Of a DNA stretch of 46,362 nt, positions 18,789-26,698 are shown piece after piece (positions within the stretch are counted from its first letter, which is position 1; each line of letters opens with the position of its first letter). The notes beneath the pieces were generated by a model, which searched no databases, had not been told where the DNA came from, and saw only the letters and a program-made list of their open reading frames with translations. The stretch lies in contig NZ_QRAO01000002.1 in the NCBI RefSeq assembly GCF_003353425.1, positions 1 through 46,362 on the forward strand, in the 5' to 3' direction. The translations under genes and the position numbers were made by a program. The DNA is from Marinirhabdus gelatinilytica. Lineage in GTDB: Bacteria > Bacteroidota > Bacteroidia > Flavobacteriales > Flavobacteriaceae.

Positions 18789-20183
18789 CTATCTGAAAAT
18801 ATAAGAGTTTAATTGTCCGTTACGATCCACAAACGTAAGTTTTACAGGGTCGCCAAAACCATTGCTCTTCATAATCTCTCTCACATCATCAATATTGGTC
18901 ACGTTCTTGTCGTTAACACGAACTATTACTGCCCCTTTTAAAGGGAGCATATCCTTTGTAGCAGCATTGGACACTACAACGCCATTGTCTACGCCATAGG
19001 CGTCCAGTTGAGCCTTATTGGCATTGCGTACCTCAAGACCGGTATCTTCTATGGTAAAGGTTTCCAGTTTTATGAGTGTAACAGGAACCGTCTTGCGAGT
19101 GCCCTTTCGGTCTACGGTAACATCTACTACATCGTTTGGTCTTTTGGAGCCTAGGTAGCCTACAAGATCTGAGAATTTTGCGATTTCGTAACCGTCAATC
19201 TGCTTAATGATGTCTCCTTCTTTCAATCCTCCTTTGTCGGCCCCGCTTCCTTTTTCAATAGCTGCAACATACACTCCTTGGGTAATGTCTATCCCTTGTT
19301 TTTGGGCTAGTTTTGTGGGCAAGGTAGATATACCAAGGATTCCGCGCTGTACGCCTCCAAATTCCATAATGTCTTCAACTACTTTGCGGGCATTGTTGCT
19401 GGGTACCGCAAAGGAATACCCAACGTAGCTTCCTGTTTCAGAGGTAATTGCGGTATTGATCCCAATTAATTCGCCTCTGGTATTTACAAGAGCACCCCCG
19501 CTATTTCCACGGTTTACGGCAGCATCGGTTTGGATAAAGGATTGTGGATTTCCATCAAACTCGTTGAGGTCGCGAGCTTTGGCACTCACGATACCTGCAG
19601 TAACGGTAGAGGTAAGATTAAAGGGATTTCCTACTGCCAATACCCACTCGCCAATTTTCACGTTGTTACTATCGCCAAATGGGACAAAGGGAAATTCCTC
19701 ATTGCTGTCCAATTTAATTAGTGCAATATCGGTCTTTGGGTCTGTACCAATCAATTCGGCATTGTAGGTACGGTTATCGTTTAGGGTAACCTGTAGTTGC
19801 GATGCATTTTCTATAACGTGGTTGTTTGTTACTATGTATCCATCTGGTGAGATAATTACCCCAGAGCCAGACCCCACCATTGGGCGTGCTTGCCCGCCAC
19901 CATAGAAATATTCCATTATGTTGGACGGTTGGCGGCTTATGGTTGTGTTCTTAACGTGAACCACTGCGTTCACCGTTTTTTCAGCAGCATCGGTAAAGTC
20001 GGTATCTATTGCTGCTGTAATGTTAGAGGAATAGTTTGTAGGTATAAAAGATGCTTCATCCTGTGTGGTGTAAGCTACGGTAGTATTGGGTTCAACAAAA
20101 TATTTGTAACCCCCTAGTGTGAGCGCTCCTGCTACAAGCGCAACCAAAAATAATTTCGCTGTCTGTTTCATATTCTTTATCAT
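18789..20183 (-). CDS. HtrA/DegP-type periplasmic serine protease
   Basis: A 464-residue trypsin-like protease and chaperone for misfolded envelope proteins. An N-terminal hydrophobic segment (about 8-26) acts as a signal peptide or anchor. The catalytic triad is His122 (TNNHVIENA), Asp152 (DIALIKLD) and Ser228 (GNSGGALV). Two PDZ-like domains follow: the first about 285-365 (GILGIST...KEGDIIKQIDG), the second about 375-460 and more divergent. Start is uncertain between the ATG at 20183 and that at 20171. Its promoter region is shared with divergent dapF and contains two ATTTAAC repeats 11 bp apart. Confidence 0.93.
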   Translation of the reverse strand: MIKNMKQTAKLFLVALVAGALTLGGYKYFVEPNTTVAYTTQDEASFIPTNYSSNITAAIDTDFTDAAEKTVNAVVHVKNTTISRQPSNIMEYFYGGGQARPMVGSGSGVIISPDGYIVTNNHVIENASQLQVTLNDNRTYNAELIGTDPKTDIALIKLDSNEEFPFVPFGDSNNVKIGEWVLAVGNPFNLTSTVTAGIVSAKARDLNEFDGNPQSFIQTDAAVNRGNSGGALVNTRGELIGINTAITSETGSYVGYSFAVPSNNARKVVEDIMEFGGVQRGILGISTLPTKLAQKQGIDITQGVYVAAIEKGSGADKGGLKEGDIIKQIDGYEIAKFSDLVGYLGSKRPNDVVDVTVDRKGTRKTVPVTLIKLETFTIEDTGLEVRNANKAQLDAYGVDNGVVVSNAATKDMLPLKGAVIVRVNDKNVTNIDDVREIMKSNGFGDPVKLTFVDRNGQLNSYIFR

Positions 20184-20240
20184 GTTTTATTATACTTAGG
20201 TAACAATCAATAAGACGATACTATTGTGCAAGAATTTCGC

Positions 20241-20258
20241 ATTTAACGCACATTTAAC
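20241..20258. repeat. ATTTAAC direct repeat upstream of the HtrA gene and dapF
   Basis: ATTTAAC at 20241-20247 and again at 20252-20258, 11 bp apart, i.e. about one helical turn. Related TTTAAC pairs occur upstream of the lysozyme-like genes. Possible binding site for an envelope regulator. Confidence 0.4.
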
Positions 20259-20293
20259 AGCTATAAAACGTGAGACCAACCCATGGCAATTTG

Positions 20294-20301
20294 TACATTT
20301 G
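20294..20301 (+). promoter_or_regulatory. -7 element of dapF
   Basis: TACATTTG, an exact TAnnTTTG match, ends 5 bases before the dapF ATG at 20307. This implies a leaderless mRNA and rules out the in-frame ATG at 20283, which lies upstream of the promoter element. Confidence 0.6.
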
Positions 20302-20306
20302 CCGTA

Positions 20307-21083
20307 ATGGAACTTCAGTTTTATAAATATCAAGGTACGGGTAACGACTTTGTGCTCATAGACAATCGTCAGCATACATTCTCCAAAAACGATACCAAAC
20401 TGGTAGCTAGGTTGTGCGACCGAAAATTTGGCATAGGTGCAGATGGCCTTATACTATTGGAGGAACATCCTGCTGTAGACTTCAAGATGGTATATTACAA
20501 TGCCGATGGCAACCAGAGCAGCATGTGTGGTAACGGTGGAAGGTGTATTGTGCATTTTGCAGAGTATTTAGGGATGATATCCAAAAATACCACCTTTGAG
20601 GCAATTGATGGTTTGCACGAAGCCAAGATTGAACGCGGTTGTGTGCATTTAAAAATGAACGATGTTACCAACATACAAACTGAAGAGGACTTTGCATACT
20701 TAGACACTGGTTCGCCGCACCACGTCCAGTTGGTTGAAAATTTGGCAGATTTTAATGTATTTGTAAACGGCCGAAACATACGCAACAATCGTTATGGTAA
20801 AGCTGGGGCCAATGTAAATTTCGTTGAAAAACTAGAAGAAAATACTTTCGCGGTTCGTACTTACGAACGTGGAGTTGAGGACGAAACCCTAAGCTGCGGA
20901 ACAGGCGTAACGGCTGTGGCCCTCGCAATGTTCGAAACAGGAAAAGCGACCTCCAATAAAGTGATATTGCAACAACCAGGCGGCGAATTACAAATACATT
21001 TCAATAAGATTGAAAAAGGATATGGCGACATCTATCTAATAGGCCCGGCCACCCAAGTGTTCAACGGAATAATCACGGTATAG
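20307..21083 (+). CDS. dapF: Diaminopimelate epimerase
   Basis: Converts LL- to meso-diaminopimelate, the cross-linking amino acid of peptidoglycan and the lysine precursor; cytosolic and cofactor-independent. With the start at 20307 it has 258 residues. The two catalytic cysteines are visible: Cys74 in SSMCGNGGRC and Cys197 in LSCGTGVTA. The start is set by the -7 element 5 bases upstream and by the family's usual beginning (MELQFYKYQGTGNDF). It is followed after 1 base by a GNAT gene, and then mltG, giving a cell-wall-flavoured transcript. Partner gene dapA lies 16 kb away in this window. Confidence 0.96.
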   Translation: MELQFYKYQGTGNDFVLIDNRQHTFSKNDTKLVARLCDRKFGIGADGLILLEEHPAVDFKMVYYNADGNQSSMCGNGGRCIVHFAEYLGMISKNTTFEAIDGLHEAKIERGCVHLKMNDVTNIQTEEDFAYLDTGSPHHVQLVENLADFNVFVNGRNIRNNRYGKAGANVNFVEKLEENTFAVRTYERGVEDETLSCGTGVTAVALAMFETGKATSNKVILQQPGGELQIHFNKIEKGYGDIYLIGPATQVFNGIITV

Positions 21084-21084
21084 G

Positions 21085-21621
21085 ATGCAAACATTACAAG
21101 GCGAAAAAATAAACCTAAGGGCATTGGAGCCAACCGATCTGGAATTTCTATACCAATTGGAAAATGACGAGTCCATCTGGCAAATGAGCAACACCACACA
21201 GCCATTTTCAAAATATGTACTTAAGGAATATCTTGCCAATTCGCATAGGGATATATATGAAGTAAAACAGTTACGATTGGTTATTTGTACCACAAACAAT
21301 AAGAAGACCATAGGGTTTTTGGACTTGTTCGATTTTGAGCCAAAACACCGTAGGGCAGGAATAGGAATACTCATATTCAACGTAGAGGAAAGAGGCAAAG
21401 GGTATGCGGCAGAGGCCTTAAGGCTTATCGCCAATTATGCGAAAGGCCACTTAAATATGCATCAATTATATGCTAACATTATGGCAGATAACGATAGGAG
21501 TATTCAACTATTCAAAAAAGCTGGTTATGTAAAATCAGGCGTGAAAAGAGACTGGATAGTTTCGGCAAAGGGGTTCCAGGACGAGCTCTTGTATCAATTA
21601 CTTTTAAATGGTGAAGGGTGA
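21085..21621 (+). CDS. GNAT family N-acetyltransferase (RimJ/RimL-like)
   Basis: A 178-residue acetyltransferase of the RimJ/RimL subtype, recognised by the opening INLRALEPTDLEFLYQLEND, the motif-A segment NVEERGKGYAAEALRLI and the closing QLFKKAGYVKSG. It probably acetylates a protein N-terminus or small amine; substrate unknown. Its ATG begins 1 base after the dapF stop codon, so translation is coupled. mltG follows 43 bp later. Confidence 0.88.
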   Translation: MQTLQGEKINLRALEPTDLEFLYQLENDESIWQMSNTTQPFSKYVLKEYLANSHRDIYEVKQLRLVICTTNNKKTIGFLDLFDFEPKHRRAGIGILIFNVEERGKGYAAEALRLIANYAKGHLNMHQLYANIMADNDRSIQLFKKAGYVKSGVKRDWIVSAKGFQDELLYQLLLNGEG

Positions 21622-21664
21622 GTTTTTCCAGAAATTAAAATAAAGTTAATCTGTAGTTTAAAAT

Positions 21665-22708
21665 ATGTACTTAAGAAAAATTTTAGTAGCTGTGTTGTTA
21701 TTGGGCCTTGCGGGCATGGCCATATTTGCTTGGTATGTGTATAACACTGTCTTGGTGCCCAATACCGCTTTTAATAATACTGAAGCACACGTTTATATAC
21801 CCACCAATGCTACTTTTAGTGATGTTCTTCAAGAAGTGGAACCACTTTTAGAAGATACCGAAACCTTTACCGCCGTTGCCAAACGTAAGGGGTATGTGAA
21901 CAATGTAAAACCTGGCCATTTTATATTGGAAAAGGGGATGAACAATAACGACATTGTAAACACCATTCGCAGCAGGAACATACCCGTCCAGGTGAAGTTT
22001 AACAACCAAGAGCGTTTGGAGGACTTGGCAGGAGCCATTTCCCGGCAGATTGAAGCAGATAGCATTTCGTTGTTGAACGTCATGCGAGATAAAACTTTTT
22101 TATCCGAAAATAATCTAGAGGAAAACACAGTGTTGGGCCTCTATGTGCCTAACACCTATGAGTTTTATTGGAATACCAGTGCCGAAGGTTTCCGAGATAA
22201 GATGGCTTCAGAATACAAAGGATTTTGGAACGAAAAGCGTCTGGCAAAGGCAGCGAAACTAAATATGACACCAGCACAGGTCATTTCACTTGCGGCCATC
22301 GTTCAAAAGGAAACAGCAAAGGTAGAGGAGCGACCCAGGGTCGCCGGAGTTTATATTAATAGATTGAAACGCGGGATGCTGTTACAGGCGGACCCAACGG
22401 TAATCTATGCCAAAAAACGTTCAGAAAACAATTTTGACCAAATTATAAAACGTGTTTTGTATAGAGATCTAGAGATAGACTCTCCGTACAATACCTACAA
22501 ATATGCAGGAGTTCCGCCTGGGCCCATCACTATGCCCGATATTTCTTCCGTAGATGCGGTGCTTGACCACGAGGAGCATGACTACCTTTATTTTGTGGCA
22601 AATGTGCAAAAATTTGGCTACCATAAATTTGCCAAGACGCTATCCCAGCACAACCGAAACAAAGCCGAATATGTTCGCTGGATCTCACAGCAGGGCGTGA
22701 ATAGATAA
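21665..22708 (+). CDS. mltG: Endolytic murein transglycosylase (YceG-like)
   Basis: MltG cuts nascent glycan strands and sets their length; inner-membrane anchored with a periplasmic domain. The single transmembrane helix spans about 7-27. The catalytic Glu216 lies in IVQKETAKVEERPRVAGVYINRL, matching the E. coli active-site region. The conserved QADPTVIYA and AGVPPGPI segments are present. At 347 residues it has the normal size. It follows dapF and a GNAT gene on the same strand and precedes two lysozyme-fold-like genes, so the locus concentrates peptidoglycan enzymes. Confidence 0.94.
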   Translation: MYLRKILVAVLLLGLAGMAIFAWYVYNTVLVPNTAFNNTEAHVYIPTNATFSDVLQEVEPLLEDTETFTAVAKRKGYVNNVKPGHFILEKGMNNNDIVNTIRSRNIPVQVKFNNQERLEDLAGAISRQIEADSISLLNVMRDKTFLSENNLEENTVLGLYVPNTYEFYWNTSAEGFRDKMASEYKGFWNEKRLAKAAKLNMTPAQVISLAAIVQKETAKVEERPRVAGVYINRLKRGMLLQADPTVIYAKKRSENNFDQIIKRVLYRDLEIDSPYNTYKYAGVPPGPITMPDISSVDAVLDHEEHDYLYFVANVQKFGYHKFAKTLSQHNRNKAEYVRWISQQGVNR

Positions 22709-22968
22709 ACCCCCATAATTACGTTAAACCTTTATTAATCCTGGGGTTAAAGACTGTTAAGAGCTCGCTTTTTTGTCTTGCTGTCCTTATATTGGTAGTG
22801 TTGTTTAAAAGGAAGCAACACAACGATATTAAAGTTCATTGACGTATTAATTTCATAAAACCTTTTAGCAAGCATGGATTTGCTAGCTACGAGTTCGTGT
22901 TTGTTTTAGGAATTTCCCCATTGCACAAAGCATTGGGGCAATAATTATAACTCTAAAATAAATAGAAC
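22709..22968 (+). promoter_or_regulatory. Hairpin-rich leader of the first lysozyme-like gene
   Basis: The 260-bp gap contains three stem-loops: 22799-22820 (8 pairs, one G-T), 22866-22885 (TAGCAA/TTGCTA) and 22916-22938 (CCCCATTGC/GCATTGGGG, 8 of 9 pairs), the last 30 bases before the ATG. Three GTTAA-type hexamers (22723, 22746, 22756) resemble the TTTAAC repeats near the HtrA gene in reverse orientation. No exact TAnnTTTG element was found. Confidence 0.45.
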
Positions 22969-23616
22969 ATGGTAAATCGTTTTATGAAATTGTCTGTGCT
23001 GCCCCTAATCGCTGCATTTGTAGCATTAGGTTTTTCACCTTCTAAAGAGGTGGAGCTTAATAGCAGTTCTATATTTATTTCTGAAACCGTAGGAGAACCT
23101 ACCTATGTTCCCTACGAGTTTGAAGTAAATATGAACCCAGAAATGGATGTTCCATTTCTTGGGAAGTCATACCTTGGTTTTACGAACGACCTCGGCTTTT
23201 CCGAAAGCAGTGGTAACTACAAGGCTGTGAATAGACTGGGTTATGTAGGTAAATACCAGTTTGGTTGGTCTGCCCTTAAATGGGTAGGTGTCAATAGCAA
23301 GAGAATGTTCTTGAACAATCCCGACTTGCAAGAAGAAGCTTTTTCAACATTGATTTCTTTGAACAAGTGGGTACTCAAGGACCATATTGCTAAATACCGT
23401 GGCCAGCACATAGGTGGTATTCAAGTAACCGAGTCTGGCTTAATAGCCGCAGCCCATCTGGGAGGCGCTGGAAATGTTATTAAATTTCTAGAGTCTAACG
23501 GAGAAAACGTGTTCGCAGACGCCAATAATGTACCCATTACGAAGTACATGAAGCGTTTTGGAGGATACGACCTTTCTTCTATCGCCCCAGATAACAACGC
23601 AAGGGTGACACTATAA
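22969..23616 (+). CDS. Secreted lysozyme-fold-like protein, paralog 1
   Basis: A 215-residue protein with a signal peptide (about 1-22). The core GFSESSGNYKAVN...GYVGKYQFG (about 76-98) resembles the catalytic-Glu region of lytic transglycosylases and phage lysozymes, with Glu79 as the candidate catalytic residue. A second conserved block, TESGLIAAAHLGGAGNV, matches the later helix of that fold. Related Flavobacteriia proteins are often labelled peptidoglycan-binding, though no LysM domain is visible here. It probably cuts or binds murein in the periplasm; activity is inferred. The next gene is a diverged copy (about 45% identity by eye). A strong terminator follows. Confidence 0.7.
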   Translation: MVNRFMKLSVLPLIAAFVALGFSPSKEVELNSSSIFISETVGEPTYVPYEFEVNMNPEMDVPFLGKSYLGFTNDLGFSESSGNYKAVNRLGYVGKYQFGWSALKWVGVNSKRMFLNNPDLQEEAFSTLISLNKWVLKDHIAKYRGQHIGGIQVTESGLIAAAHLGGAGNVIKFLESNGENVFADANNVPITKYMKRFGGYDLSSIAPDNNARVTL

Positions 23617-23622
23617 TTATTG

Positions 23623-23653
23623 AAAAAGTCGGGTTGACAAGCCCGGCTTTTTT
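23623..23653 (+). terminator. Terminator of lysozyme-like paralog 1
   Basis: AAAAAGTCGGGTT pairs with AAGCCCGGCTTTTT (13 pairs including G-T) around a 4-5 base loop, followed by T6. It starts 6 bases after the stop codon. Confidence 0.9.
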
Positions 23654-23779
23654 CATTTTCTTCGATTATTGATTTTTATCATATTAAACTGTAACAAGTT
23701 CATAAAAACCGTGTCTTTTTTATCGATACGGTACTATTTAAACTGTTTGTTTGTATATCCCGTATTGCTCAAAAATAGG

Positions 23780-23798
23780 CTTTAACACAATTTAACAC
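23780..23798. repeat. TTTAACAC direct repeat upstream of paralog 2
   Basis: TTTAACAC at 23781-23788 and 23791-23798, a 10-bp period, 30 bases before the -7 element of paralog 2. Similar to the ATTTAAC pair at 20241-20258. Confidence 0.45.
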
Positions 23799-23827
23799 CT
23801 TAATAATCAAGTTTATAAAAAATTGTT

Positions 23828-23835
23828 TATTTTTG
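23828..23835 (+). promoter_or_regulatory. -7 element of paralog 2
   Basis: TATTTTTG matches TAnnTTTG, 46 bases before the ATG. No -33 TTG at standard spacing; the TTTAACAC repeats lie upstream instead, perhaps as an activator site. Confidence 0.5.
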
Positions 23836-23881
23836 CACGCTGAAATTTTAGAAGCATTGAGCTACTATATATTCAACGAAT

Positions 23882-24541
23882 ATGAGATTAAAACTTTTAA
23901 AAATTGGTGTCCTATTATTGGTGGTTTTAGTAACCGCTACAGGATTTTCAACAAAGGAGGATAACAGTTACAATACCGTATCTATGTTTTCTTCAGAAGG
24001 ACTAGATCTATACTACTACGTACCTAATTTTGATGAGGTAGAAGTAGCAATTCCTGAAATAAAGGAGAATTATCATTTATTTTTAGGAAAGACGTATGTT
24101 GGCTTTAAGGAGGCGCTCGGTTTCAAGGAATCCCGTGGAGACTATGCAACCATCAACAAGTTTGGGTATTTGGGGAAATACCAGTTCAACATCAACACCC
24201 TTAAAATGATAGGCGTGCACAATGCAGATAGGTTTATGAAAGACTCAAAACTGCAGGAAGCTGCCTTTACGGCTTATACCTCTCGTAACAAGTGGATTTT
24301 AAGAAGGGATATAAAGCGTTATGTAGGTAGAACCATTGGAGGTGTTAAAATTACCGAATCTGGAATACTGGCCGCAGCGCATCTAGCAGGTGCTGGAAAT
24401 GTTAAAAAGTTTCTGCGAAGTGGTGGTGCCATAGGTTTTAGCGATGCCTTTGGAACCAGCATTGGGTATTACCTTAAAAAGTTTTCTGGGTATGATACAT
24501 CTTTTATAGAGCCGAATCAAAAAGCAAAAGTGAGGCTATAG
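23882..24541 (+). CDS. Secreted lysozyme-fold-like protein, paralog 2
   Basis: A 219-residue diverged copy of the preceding gene, with signal peptide (about 1-22) and the same blocks: GFKESRGDYATIN...GYLGKYQFN with candidate catalytic Glu83, LQEAAFTAYTSRNKWIL, and TESGILAAAHLAGAGNVKKFL. The pair ends similarly (GYDTSFIEPNQKAKVRL). It has its own promoter, separated from paralog 1 by a terminator, so the copies are probably regulated differently. Convergent with the RsmI-like gene, 6 bp away; its own terminator seems to lie inside that gene. Enzyme activity is an inference from the Glu region. Confidence 0.7.
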   Translation: MRLKLLKIGVLLLVVLVTATGFSTKEDNSYNTVSMFSSEGLDLYYYVPNFDEVEVAIPEIKENYHLFLGKTYVGFKEALGFKESRGDYATINKFGYLGKYQFNINTLKMIGVHNADRFMKDSKLQEAAFTAYTSRNKWILRRDIKRYVGRTIGGVKITESGILAAAHLAGAGNVKKFLRSGGAIGFSDAFGTSIGYYLKKFSGYDTSFIEPNQKAKVRL

Positions 24542-24547
24542 CAGTTT

Positions 24548-25261
24548 TCACTTCTGGATAATGAATATAGTGGGTCTCTTATTGAGATCCACTTTTGTTT
24601 TGGCCCAATTGGAAGCAGGCATAGTCCTTATGTATTCGGTAGGTAGCGTAATGTCGCAGGCCACACAAATTTGGGTGTCGGGCGTTACGGTGCTCACAAG
24701 GCTTTCCAGCATTTGGTTGTTTCTATAGGGTGTTTCGATGAATAGTTGCGACTGGCCAATTTCGGCAGATAGGCGTTCCAGCCTTTTAAGCTCTTGTCTT
24801 CGTTCTCTTTTATCAATGGGCAAATAACCATTAAAGGCAAAATTCTGTCCATTGAAGCCGCTGGCCATCAATGCCAAGAGGATAGATGAAGGCCCTACCA
24901 GCGGAACCACACGAATACCCTGCCTGTGCGCTGCCTCGACGGCAAGGGCGCCGGGATCTGCAACACCCGGGCAACCAGCATCGCTCAACACCCCCACATC
25001 AAAACCCTCGTGACAGGGGGAGAGCATTGAGGGGATTTCAGACTCGTCCGTAAATTTGTTGATCTGGCTAAAATGTAAACTGGGCTGTGACTTCCTGGGA
25101 TGAATGCCTTTGATGAACCTGCGTGCGGTTTTTTCGTGTTCAACAATGTAATGGTCAATCTCTTCAATTGCTTTTTTAACCAATAAGGGCAATACTTCCA
25201 GTGGTGGTGTATCGCCCAATGTGCAAGGAATAAGATAGAGATTTCCTTTTTGGTTGTCCAT
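24548..25261 (-). CDS. RsmI-like SAM-dependent methyltransferase
   Basis: A 237-residue tetrapyrrole-methylase-fold enzyme. The signature LSDAGCPGVADPG (92-104) and the segment LVGPSSILLALMASGFNGQ are those of RsmI, which 2'-O-methylates C1402 of 16S rRNA. It is shorter than E. coli RsmI (about 286) and diverges in the N-terminal domain, so it could act on another RNA; it is usually labelled only as SAM-dependent methyltransferase in Bacteroidota. The end KVDLNKRPTIFIIQK overlaps, on the other strand, a terminator hairpin. It begins 6 bp after the sugar dehydrogenase gene. Confidence 0.85.
   Translation of the reverse strand: MDNQKGNLYLIPCTLGDTPPLEVLPLLVKKAIEEIDHYIVEHEKTARRFIKGIHPRKSQPSLHFSQINKFTDESEIPSMLSPCHEGFDVGVLSDAGCPGVADPGALAVEAAHRQGIRVVPLVGPSSILLALMASGFNGQNFAFNGYLPIDKRERRQELKRLERLSAEIGQSQLFIETPYRNNQMLESLVSTVTPDTQICVACDITLPTEYIRTMPASNWAKTKVDLNKRPTIFIIQK
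24569..24601 (+). terminator. Terminator of paralog 2, inside the convergent RsmI-like gene
   Basis: AGTGGGTCTC pairs fully (one G-T) with GAGATCCACT around a 5-base loop, followed by TTTTGTTTT on the plus strand. There is no T-run on the minus strand, so it works only for plus transcripts. It occupies codons for VDLNKRPT of the opposite gene. Confidence 0.85.
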
Positions 25262-25267
25262 AATGGG

Positions 25268-26644
25268 TTACTGAATCACTAATTTTTTGGTAAATGAATT
25301 GTTGCCAGCCGTAGTAGCCTTCAGCAAATAGATTCCCTGCGATAGTGTTGAAATATCTATATCCTTATGTTGTTGGGCTATGTTTTCTTCAGAAAAAAGC
25401 ACGCTTCCCTTTATATCAAGTATTGAAACCGAAGCGAATGTATCATTTTCAATTTGCAATGAAATCTTTTCGTTTGCAGGGTTCGGGAAAAAACTAAAGT
25501 CTGTAGTTGTATGTTCCTCTACACCTATAATGGGAGCTTCAATTATGCGGGATACGGATCCACTATAGTTCACTATAAATAATTCATTATCAATATCTAC
25601 CCCAAAGGAAGACCATCCGCCGCCAAAACTGCCTAGGTTGGTAAGATTATCATTGCTATCTACATACCCAATGAGCGAGGTTGCAAAATCTGCAAAAAAG
25701 TATAGGCCCTGCAACGAGGGCTGCAGGGTGCCATTGTAAACATATCCTCCGGTTATTGAGAACCCTGTGGGGTGGTTATATTCCGCAACGGGAAAGGTTA
25801 GATCTCCCGCAGGCGGACAATTAGTTGTGTTAAAAGGTTCGCTGCCTTCGTAGCATCTCCAACCATAATTTAATCCTGCCTCACTACCACCAACACGGTT
25901 TATCTCTTCTATTTCTCCTTGGCCCACGTCTGCAATCCATAAGTTGTTCGTAGCACTATCAAAGGAAAATTTCCAAGGGTTTCTAAGTCCGTACGCCCAA
26001 ATTTCCTCACGATTGGAAGGATCTCCCGCAAAGGGGTTGTCGGCTGGGATGCCATAATTGGTAGCTCCGGGAATTGGATTGTCCACATCTATGCGCAAGA
26101 TATTTCCTAGAAGGTTTGTAGTGTTCTGCGCGAGATTGTTGGGGTCACCACCGCTACCACCGTCGCCTGTTGCAATGTATAAGTATCCATCCGTCCCAAA
26201 CTGAAGGCACCCGCCGTTGTGGTTGGAGAAGGGTTGCGCTATCTCAATAATCGTTACCTCACTGTTGGGATCTGCTAGGTTTGGGTTTCCGGAATCTACC
26301 GTAAATTCTGAAACTCTGGTGTCTCCATTGGTTTTGGTATAATTTACATAGAACTTGCCGTTATTGGCATAGTCTGGATGGAAAGCAATGCTCAACAATC
26401 CTTGTTCGCTCCCCCCAGATACATCTCCCGAAATATCCAAGAAATCGTTTGAGAGTACAATTCCATTACCGTCAATGATTTTTATGGTTCCCCCTTGCTC
26501 GACCACGAACAAGCGATCATCACCAGCATTTTTAAGATCCACAGGTTCGGAAAAGCCAGATGCATAGGGTTCCAGTTCAATTTCTTGGGCAAAGGTGATA
26601 TAGCTTATAAGTAGTGTGGCAAATAGTAATGTAATATTTTTCAT
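25268..26644 (-). CDS. PQQ-dependent sugar dehydrogenase-like protein with T9SS sorting domain
   Basis: A 458-residue secreted protein. Signal peptide about 1-19; then a glucose/sorbosone dehydrogenase-type six-bladed propeller (about 25-365), with typical stretches such as GLLSIAFHPDYANNGKFYVNY, YLYIATGDGGSGGDPNN and IWAYGLRNPWKFSFD; then a type IX secretion C-terminal domain (about 375-458: FFPNPANEKISLQI ... LSQGIYLLKATT ... KKLVIQ). It should be exported to the cell surface or medium and oxidise sugars, if PQQ is available. It sits between the phosphatase and methylase genes that are usually adjacent, so it may be an insertion. Substrate unknown. Confidence 0.9.
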   Translation of the reverse strand: MKNITLLFATLLISYITFAQEIELEPYASGFSEPVDLKNAGDDRLFVVEQGGTIKIIDGNGIVLSNDFLDISGDVSGGSEQGLLSIAFHPDYANNGKFYVNYTKTNGDTRVSEFTVDSGNPNLADPNSEVTIIEIAQPFSNHNGGCLQFGTDGYLYIATGDGGSGGDPNNLAQNTTNLLGNILRIDVDNPIPGATNYGIPADNPFAGDPSNREEIWAYGLRNPWKFSFDSATNNLWIADVGQGEIEEINRVGGSEAGLNYGWRCYEGSEPFNTTNCPPAGDLTFPVAEYNHPTGFSITGGYVYNGTLQPSLQGLYFFADFATSLIGYVDSNDNLTNLGSFGGGWSSFGVDIDNELFIVNYSGSVSRIIEAPIIGVEEHTTTDFSFFPNPANEKISLQIENDTFASVSILDIKGSVLFSEENIAQQHKDIDISTLSQGIYLLKATTAGNNSFTKKLVIQ

Positions 26645-26698
26645 AGCTTGATTTTTTTGATATGTCTAAGATACTCAAAAGATACCGAAAGTAAAAAG

